This document shows positions 7,331-11,431 of a stretch of 11,431 nucleotides of DNA, piece by piece. The notes below the pieces were generated by a model. The model searched no databases. It saw only the letters and a program-made list of their open reading frames with translations, and was not told the DNA's origin. Origin of the DNA: Candidatus Mediterraneibacter gallistercoris (GTDB lineage: Bacteria > Bacillota_A > Clostridia > Lachnospirales > Lachnospiraceae); the NCBI GenBank assembly GCA_019119745.1, contig DWWI01000221.1, positions 1-11,431 of the forward strand, written 5' to 3'. Position 1 is the stretch's first letter, and every line of letters starts with the position of its first letter. Position numbers and translations under genes: made by a program.

Positions 7331-8646
7331 CATACAGCGAGGCAGTAGATTATATACTGGAGATTCCTAAATTTACAAAGAAAAATGATGCGGTGCACAC
7401 GAAAACATTTCTGAAATATCTCGGCAATCCGCAGGAGAGCTTAAAGGTGATCCATGTTGCCGGAACAAACGGAAAAGGATCCGTGTGCGCCTATCTAGAC
7501 GGGATGCTCCGTTCGGAAGGAAAACGGACGGGGCTTTTTACTTCCCCGCATCTGGTGAAGATCAATGAGAGAATTGCGGTCGACGGAGAACCGGTAAGCG
7601 ACGGAGAGTTCTGCAGGGCTTTTGACGCGGCGCTTGCGGCGGTGAAGATGATGGAGGCGGAGGGATTATCCCATCCCACTTTTTTTGAATTCCTGCTGGG
7701 GATGGCATTGTATACTTTCCGCAGGTCAGGCACAGAATATGCCGTACTGGAAACAGGGCTGGGCGGCAGGCTGGACGCTACCAGCGCGGTTGAGCCGCCG
7801 CTCGTCTGCGTGATCACTTCCATCGGGTATGACCACATGCAGTATCTGGGGGATACGATTGAGCAGATTGCCGCGGAGAAGGCGGGGATCATCCGTCCGG
7901 GCGTACCTGTCTTTTATGCCTCATCCTCGGAGGAAAGCGACAGGGTAATTGAAAAGACGGCGGAGAAAAACGGAAGCTTCTGTAAAAAAATCGGGAAAGA
8001 TGCGTACGAAATTCTCGGAATAGAAAACAAACATATTGCATTTTCCTGTCCCAGTGATTATTATGGAAATACCACGTGGAAATTAAACAATACCGGAATA
8101 TATCAGCCGGGTAATGCAGTGCTCGCCATGGAAGTGATGAGATACCTCTTCCGGGAAAATGCCCATACGGCGCGGTGGAGAGCCGTCCTGTCTGAGTTGA
8201 AATGGGCAGGCAGGATGGAGGAAATCCTGCCTGAAGTGTATATTGACGGGGCGCATAATATAAGCGCAGTCGAGGCGTTTGTGCAGAGCATTCCGGAAGA
8301 CGGGCGCGGGAATATTATATTATTTTCCGCGGTGAAGGATAAAGAATATGAGAAAATGGCGGCTGTACTGTGCAGGGATCCGCGGACAGATGTATATGTT
8401 GTGACACATATCGACGATTCGCGGGGAACGGGCTCAGAACAGCTGGGAGATGTTTTCAGGAAATATACAGACCGTCCTGTTGTAGTGAGAGAGTCTGTTA
8501 AGGAGGCTCTTGTGTGGATCCTTGAACACAGGGAGAACAGAAGAGTGTACTGCCTTGGCTCCCTTTATCTGACAGGGATGATTAAGGAATTGATTCAGGA
8601 GGTAAAGTCAGATGCTGAATTACGAAGAAGAGTTAAAGAAATTTAA
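7327..8646 (+). CDS. folC: Folylpolyglutamate synthase / dihydrofolate synthase
   Basis: This ATP-dependent Mur-ligase-family enzyme adds glutamate to folates (and in many bacteria to dihydropteroate), retaining C1 carriers in the cytoplasm. The 439-aa length is normal for FolC. Motifs in order are the P-loop HVAGTNGKGSV (residues 43-53), the FTSPHL omega-loop motif (71-76) followed by INERI, the ETGLGGRLDATS substrate/metal motif (142-153), ITSIGYDHM, and EKAGIIRPGVP. The Mur-ligase C-terminal domain then contains VYIDGAHN and ends with a GSLYLTG element. Its ATG overlaps the upstream stop as ATGA (7327-7330), and a purine-rich AAGGAAG serves as the ribosome site, implying translational coupling to the LTA-synthase-like gene. 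The valS-folC neighbourhood is known in Firmicutes, here with one gene inserted between. Whether the enzyme has both FPGS and DHFS activities cannot be decided from the sequence. Confidence 0.96.
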   Translation: MTYSEAVDYILEIPKFTKKNDAVHTKTFLKYLGNPQESLKVIHVAGTNGKGSVCAYLDGMLRSEGKRTGLFTSPHLVKINERIAVDGEPVSDGEFCRAFDAALAAVKMMEAEGLSHPTFFEFLLGMALYTFRRSGTEYAVLETGLGGRLDATSAVEPPLVCVITSIGYDHMQYLGDTIEQIAAEKAGIIRPGVPVFYASSSEESDRVIEKTAEKNGSFCKKIGKDAYEILGIENKHIAFSCPSDYYGNTTWKLNNTGIYQPGNAVLAMEVMRYLFRENAHTARWRAVLSELKWAGRMEEILPEVYIDGAHNISAVEAFVQSIPEDGRGNIILFSAVKDKEYEKMAAVLCRDPRTDVYVVTHIDDSRGTGSEQLGDVFRKYTDRPVVVRESVKEALVWILEHRENRRVYCLGSLYLTGMIKELIQEVKSDAELRRRVKEI

Positions 8647-8746
8647 ACCAAGCCTTGAGGTAGAGGATATCGAGGATGCTGTATATCAGGAAGATCTTTC
8701 GGATGTGACAGATCTGCTGAAACAGGTTATGGAACAGAAGAAGTAA
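8612..8746 (+). CDS. 44-aa acidic small protein overlapping the folC 3' end
   Basis: A 44-codon ORF starts with ATG at 8612 inside folC, in another frame, and ends with TAA at 8744-8746, overlapping folC by 35 nt. A perfect AGGAGG (8597-8602) stands 9 nt before the ATG, the strongest ribosome site in this operon and hard to explain otherwise. The translation begins MLNYEEELKKFKPSLEVEDI, continues with EDAVYQEDLSDVTDLLKQVM and ends EQKK. It is rich in Glu/Asp (13 acidic against 6 Lys), has no Cys, Gly or signal sequence, and has a periodic hydrophobic pattern suggesting one or two amphipathic helices. It lies between folC and the TPR membrane protein, 27 nt upstream of the latter. I do not recognise a family; it could be a small partner protein or a leader coupling translation of the next gene. 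That it is translated is inferred from the ribosome site and full-length frame. Confidence 0.72.
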   Translation: MLNYEEELKKFKPSLEVEDIEDAVYQEDLSDVTDLLKQVMEQKK

Positions 8747-8773
8747 GTACAGAAAGTGTAATGGTGGATACAG

Positions 8774-10126
8774 ATGGATTATACGAAAAAGATCGTATAT
8801 CAGTCCAACTACTGGTATAACGATGGTTTACGAAAAGCCCAGATCCGGGATATGTCCGGCGCGATTGTCTCTCTGCGGCGGAGTCTCCAGTTCAACAGGG
8901 AGAATATTGCGGCGAGGAATCTTCTGGGACTGGTCTACTACGGGATAGGCGAGGTGCCGGAGGCTCTGGTGGAATGGATCATCAGCAAGAATCTGCGCTC
9001 CTATAATAATATAGCGGACTATTACATCAAGAAAGTGCAGGAGTCTGCAAAAGAACTCGAAACGATTAATTTGGCAATTAAAAAATACAATCAGTGCCTT
9101 GCTTACTGCCAGCAGAATGGAGAGGATCTGGCGATCATACAGCTGAAACAGGTTGTTTCATCTCATCCGACTTTTCTGAAAGCGCATCAGCTCCTTGCTC
9201 TTCTCTATCTGCATACGGGGCAGTATACCCGTGCCCGCCAGATGGTCCGGCAGGCGAGAAAGCTGGATACGGGCAATGAACTCACGCTGAAATATATGCA
9301 TGAACTTACGCATCAGAGGGGAAAACAGCGTCGCAGGAATGAAAAAAAGAAAGAGGATGCCGTAGAGTACAGCCTCGGAAATGAAACGATCATCCAGCCG
9401 AAACACTCCAGGGTCAAAGCGATGGCCAGTCACCTTGCAGTGGCCAATATCTTTATCGGCGCGGCAATCGGCGCGGCGGTCATATGGTTCCTTGTTGCGC
9501 CCGCTGTAAATCAGTCGCAGAATGAGCGTATGAACGACCAGATGCGCGATTACAGTGATCAGATCAAAACGCTGGAAGCACAGGTCAGCGCCCAGACAAG
9601 GACACTGGATAATTACCGGGCCTCGGGAGAAGACGCGGAGGCTGACACGAAGCAGGCACAGACAACCCAGAAAAGTTATGAGAGCCTGATGACGGTTGTG
9701 GATCAGTATAATTCGGGAGAGTACAGTTACGCCTCTATGGCGGATACCCTCATCGGTATCAGCCGGGACAGCCTCGGAGAGAAGGGACAGTCCCGTTATG
9801 ATGAGCTGACGGATGAGATTTATCCGAGCGCATGCGACTCGAATTTCTCTGACGGAGCTAATGCGCTTGACGCGGGAAATTATCAGGATGCTATAGATGC
9901 GCTCTCTAAAGTAGTGCGCATGAATGCCGGATACAATGAAGGGCAGGCGCTCTTTGATCTGGCGCAGGCGTATAAGGGTAACGGTGATAATAAAAATGCC
10001 GCTACTTACTTCCAGAAAGTTGTAGATGACTATGGCGATTCACAATATGCCAAGGAGGCGCAGACAAATCTGGATACAATCCAGGGTTCATCGGATGACG
10101 GATCTTCCGGGGACAGTGACGAGTAG
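8774..10126 (+). CDS. Single-pass membrane protein with N- and C-terminal TPR-like regions
   Basis: This is a 450-aa protein of unknown function. Residues about 10-175 are helical with TPR-like pairs, for example AIVSLRRSLQFNRENIAARNLLGLVYYGIGE followed by EALVEW, and AIIQLKQVVSSHPTFLKAH followed by LLALLYLHTGQYTRA. Residues 183-193 are very basic (GKQRRRNEKKK). One TM helix spans about 222-243 (VANIFIGAAIGAAVIWFLVA), followed by a Gln/Glu/Asp-rich coiled-coil-like stretch (about 246-305). A second TPR-like region (about 356-435: ALDAGNYQDAIDALSKVV and AYKGNGDNKNAATYFQKVVDDYG) and an acidic Ser/Gly/Asp tail complete it. By the positive-inside rule the N-terminal TPRs are cytoplasmic and the coiled coil and C-terminal TPRs are outside. 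The start codon has only a weak GGTGG site 6 nt upstream, so expression may depend on translation of the 44-aa ORF 27 nt before it. It is probably the last gene of the valS unit, with a terminator at 10192. TPRs suggest a scaffold for protein complexes; no partner can be named. Confidence 0.85.
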   Translation: MDYTKKIVYQSNYWYNDGLRKAQIRDMSGAIVSLRRSLQFNRENIAARNLLGLVYYGIGEVPEALVEWIISKNLRSYNNIADYYIKKVQESAKELETINLAIKKYNQCLAYCQQNGEDLAIIQLKQVVSSHPTFLKAHQLLALLYLHTGQYTRARQMVRQARKLDTGNELTLKYMHELTHQRGKQRRRNEKKKEDAVEYSLGNETIIQPKHSRVKAMASHLAVANIFIGAAIGAAVIWFLVAPAVNQSQNERMNDQMRDYSDQIKTLEAQVSAQTRTLDNYRASGEDAEADTKQAQTTQKSYESLMTVVDQYNSGEYSYASMADTLIGISRDSLGEKGQSRYDELTDEIYPSACDSNFSDGANALDAGNYQDAIDALSKVVRMNAGYNEGQALFDLAQAYKGNGDNKNAATYFQKVVDDYGDSQYAKEAQTNLDTIQGSSDDGSSGDSDE

Positions 10127-10154
10127 GAGCTCCCGGACAGGATAAGCGTTTTAT

Positions 10155-10185
10155 ACAGGATACATATAGTCGATATAAAGAAGTA
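10155..10185 (+). promoter_or_regulatory. Possible sigma-H-type promoter with 0A-like box for spoIIA
   Basis: ACAGGATAC (10155-10163) matches the sigma-H -35 consensus RnAGGAwww at all but the last position. AAAGAAGTA (10177-10185) matches RnnGAATww except for one base, with a 13-bp spacer. AGTCGAT at 10168-10174 matches 5 of 7 bases of a Spo0A box (TGTCGAA). In Bacillus subtilis the spoIIA operon is transcribed by sigma-H and activated by Spo0A, so such elements are expected here. The matches are imperfect and this is a tentative call. Confidence 0.3.
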
Positions 10186-10191
10186 CGAAAG

Positions 10192-10223
10192 AAAAGGATA
10201 TACCGGTTTGGTATATCCTTTTT
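10192..10223. terminator. Intrinsic terminator-like hairpin between the TPR gene and spoIIAA
   Basis: AAAAGGATATACC (10192-10204) and GGTATATCCTTTT (10210-10222) form a perfect 13-bp stem with a 5-nt loop, ending in a run of five T (10219-10223). The A-run on the 5' side makes it symmetrical, so it could act on either strand. It lies about 65 nt after the TPR gene and 41 nt before spoIIAA, so it most likely ends the valS operon transcript. Confidence 0.85.
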
Positions 10224-10264
10224 GCATGTACGTTCAGGATTAATGAAAACGAGGAGGAGTAGCA

Positions 10265-10579
10265 ATGAAATATCAGGTTCAGGAGAATTGTCTGACGATC
10301 TATCTGCCGCGCGAGGTGGATCATCATAATGCGGAGGAGATCAAGAGGGAGGCAGACGCCGTAATCGACCGGAACCACATTAAATATGTGATTTTTGACT
10401 TTGACAGAACGGACTTTATGGACAGTTCGGGAATAGGGGTTATTATGGGACGGTATAAGACGGTCAGTCTGATCGGCGGAGAAGTGTGGGCGGTCCATAC
10501 CAACGCAAGGATCAGAAAAATACTGACGCTGTCAGGAGTGACAAAAATAATGCAGATCTATGAGGAGGAAAAATTATGA
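10265..10579 (+). CDS. spoIIAA: Anti-sigma F factor antagonist SpoIIAA
   Basis: This 104-aa STAS-domain protein is the anti-anti-sigma factor of the forespore switch. Unphosphorylated SpoIIAA binds SpoIIAB and releases sigma-F. The phosphorylation site is present in FMDSSGIGVIMGRYK (residues 51-65), where Ser54 aligns with Ser58 of the Bacillus protein, next to Asp53. The N-terminal REVDHHNAEEIK segment matches the LTGELDHHTAE segment of Bacillus SpoIIAA. Length is slightly shorter than the Bacillus protein (117 aa). AGGAGG at 10252-10257 lies 7 nt before the ATG. Its stop overlaps the spoIIAB start as ATGA. It is reactivated by the phosphatase SpoIIE, which is not in this window. Confidence 0.97.
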   Translation: MKYQVQENCLTIYLPREVDHHNAEEIKREADAVIDRNHIKYVIFDFDRTDFMDSSGIGVIMGRYKTVSLIGGEVWAVHTNARIRKILTLSGVTKIMQIYEEEKL

Positions 10580-11031
10580 TAAATACGAATGAAATGGAGA
10601 TCAGATTTGACAGCCGCTCAGAGAATGAAGGATTTGCAAGGGTGGCGGTGGCGTCCTTTATGACGCAGCTCAATCCTACTGTGGAGGAAGTGGCGGATGT
10701 CAAGACCGCAGTATCCGAAGCAGTGACGAACGCGATCATACACGGGTATGAAAATGAAGTGCACAAGATAAGCATCCGGTGCAGAATATCCGAAAATGTA
10801 CTGACAGTGGAAGTGAGCGACAGCGGAAAAGGGATAGAAGACGTGCAGCAGGCCATGCAGCCGATGTTCACTACGATGCCGGAACAGGACCGCTCCGGTA
10901 TGGGATTTGCATTTATGGAGGCTTTTATGGACAGTGTGGAAGTGGAATCTGAGCCGGGAAAAGGAACCCGTGTGAAGATGAAGAAGACCGTCGGAAAAGG
11001 AAGGGAGATATGGACCACACAATCGCTTTGA
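10576..11031 (+). CDS. spoIIAB: Anti-sigma F factor / serine kinase SpoIIAB
   Basis: This GHKL-fold protein kinase holds sigma-F inactive in the mother cell and predivisional cell and phosphorylates SpoIIAA. It has 151 aa. The N-box is SEAVTNAIIHGYE (residues 47-59, Glu48 and Asn52 in catalytic and Mg-binding positions), the G1 box is DSGKGI (82-87), and RSGMGFAFME (106-115) forms the ATP-lid/G2 region, with Arg106 corresponding to the arginine implicated in sigma-F/SpoIIAA binding. GTRVKMKK near the C-terminus is the last GHKL strand. AGGAGG (10563-10568) lies 7 nt upstream of the ATG. The ATG overlaps the spoIIAA stop by 4 nt, and the 3' end overlaps sigF by 22 nt, so the stoichiometry of the three proteins is probably set by coupled translation. 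Confidence 0.97.
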   Translation: MINTNEMEIRFDSRSENEGFARVAVASFMTQLNPTVEEVADVKTAVSEAVTNAIIHGYENEVHKISIRCRISENVLTVEVSDSGKGIEDVQQAMQPMFTTMPEQDRSGMGFAFMEAFMDSVEVESEPGKGTRVKMKKTVGKGREIWTTQSL

Positions 11032-11431
11032 TCAGGAAATCACACGACGGGGATAAAGAAGCGAGAGAACAGCTTGTAGAAGAAAATATCGGTCTGATCT
11101 GGTGTGTTGTAAAGCGCTTTGGCGGGCGGGGAGTGGAGACAGAAGATCTGTTTCAGATCGGGAGCATCGGCCTGCTCAAGGCAATCGACAAGTTTGACCT
11201 TTCTTATGATGTGAAATTTTCCACTTATGCAGTTCCCATGATATCGGGAGAGATCAAGCGTTTCCTGCGGGACGACGGGATGATCAAGGTCAGCCGTTCT
11301 CTGAAGGAACTTGCATATAAAAGTCTTAAGGCAGGGGAAAAACTGACAGACAGGCTGGGAAGAGAGCCCACCATGGAGGAGCTCTCGGAAGAACTGGGGG
11401 TTGAGAAAGAAGAACTGGTACAGGCGATGGA
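11010..11431 (+). CDS. sigF: RNA polymerase sporulation sigma factor sigma-F (3' partial)
   Basis: This is the forespore-specific sigma factor, recruited to RNA polymerase after release from SpoIIAB. The frame starts with ATG at 11010 (AAGGA at 10997-11001, 8 nt upstream) and stays open to the window end, giving 140 codons of a protein normally near 250 aa. Sigma-70 region 2 is complete: NIGLIWCVVKRF (residues 26-37), EDLFQIGSIGLLKAIDKFD (45-63, core-binding) and FSTYAVPMISGEIKRFLRD (70-88, -10 recognition and melting). Region 3 begins with VSRSLKELAY (94-103) and continues with LGREPTMEELSEELGV. Region 4, for the -35 box, lies beyond the window. Sigma-G is a close paralogue, but the position directly after spoIIAA-spoIIAB identifies this as sigF. 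Confidence 0.96.
   Translation, partial: MDHTIALIRKSHDGDKEAREQLVEENIGLIWCVVKRFGGRGVETEDLFQIGSIGLLKAIDKFDLSYDVKFSTYAVPMISGEIKRFLRDDGMIKVSRSLKELAYKSLKAGEKLTDRLGREPTMEELSEELGVEKEELVQAM

Noticed and set aside
1..11431. Mobile element, phage, CRISPR array, toxin-antitoxin or defence system
   Set aside because: No transposase, integrase, long terminal repeats, spaced repeats or known defence motifs were seen on either strand. Gene content is core chromosomal.

Overview
The window looks like a chromosomal segment of a spore-forming Clostridia genome, most likely Lachnospiraceae. Evidence for this is the spoIIAA-spoIIAB-sigF sporulation operon, a T-box leader in front of valS, strong AGGAGG ribosome binding sites, moderate GC content, and a valS-folC neighbourhood of the kind known in Firmicutes. 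I see no transposase, integrase, CRISPR array, rRNA or tRNA. Both edges cut genes: a sugar ABC permease on the left and sigF on the right. All genes are on the + strand.

Left part (1-1937): the end of an RbsC/YjfF-type ABC sugar permease closes its transcription unit with a clear hairpin terminator at 1021-1050. A single gene follows, encoding a membrane-anchored or secreted protein with a C-terminal glucosaminidase-type (cell-wall hydrolase) domain. A 16-bp perfect palindrome overlaps its stop codon.

Centre (1998-10126): a sigma-A-type promoter (TTGACA, 17 bp, TATAGT) drives a complete T-box leader. The leader has a GUA (valine) specifier, an AAGGUGGUACCGCGG T-box and an intrinsic terminator, followed by valS. 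No terminator is visible until 10192, so valS probably heads a five-gene unit. The other four genes are a five-TM LTA-synthase-like alkaline-phosphatase-superfamily enzyme with an IPT/TIG-like C-terminal domain, folC (ATGA overlap), a 44-codon ORF that starts inside folC, and a single-pass membrane protein with TPR-like regions on both sides of its TM segment. If this reading is right, charging of tRNA-Val controls folate and envelope genes as well as valS.

Right part (10127-11431): a terminator-like hairpin lies 42 nt upstream of spoIIAA. spoIIAA (anti-anti-sigma), spoIIAB (anti-sigma kinase) and sigF (forespore sigma factor, truncated by the window) overlap end to end, as expected for the module that activates sigma-F in the forespore.

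Most of the window is conventional. The points most worth a second look are the 44-codon overlapping ORF, the uncharacterised TPR membrane protein just upstream of spoIIA, the IPT-like appendage on the LTA-synthase homologue, and the arrangement of hairpin and possible sigma-H promoter before spoIIAA.
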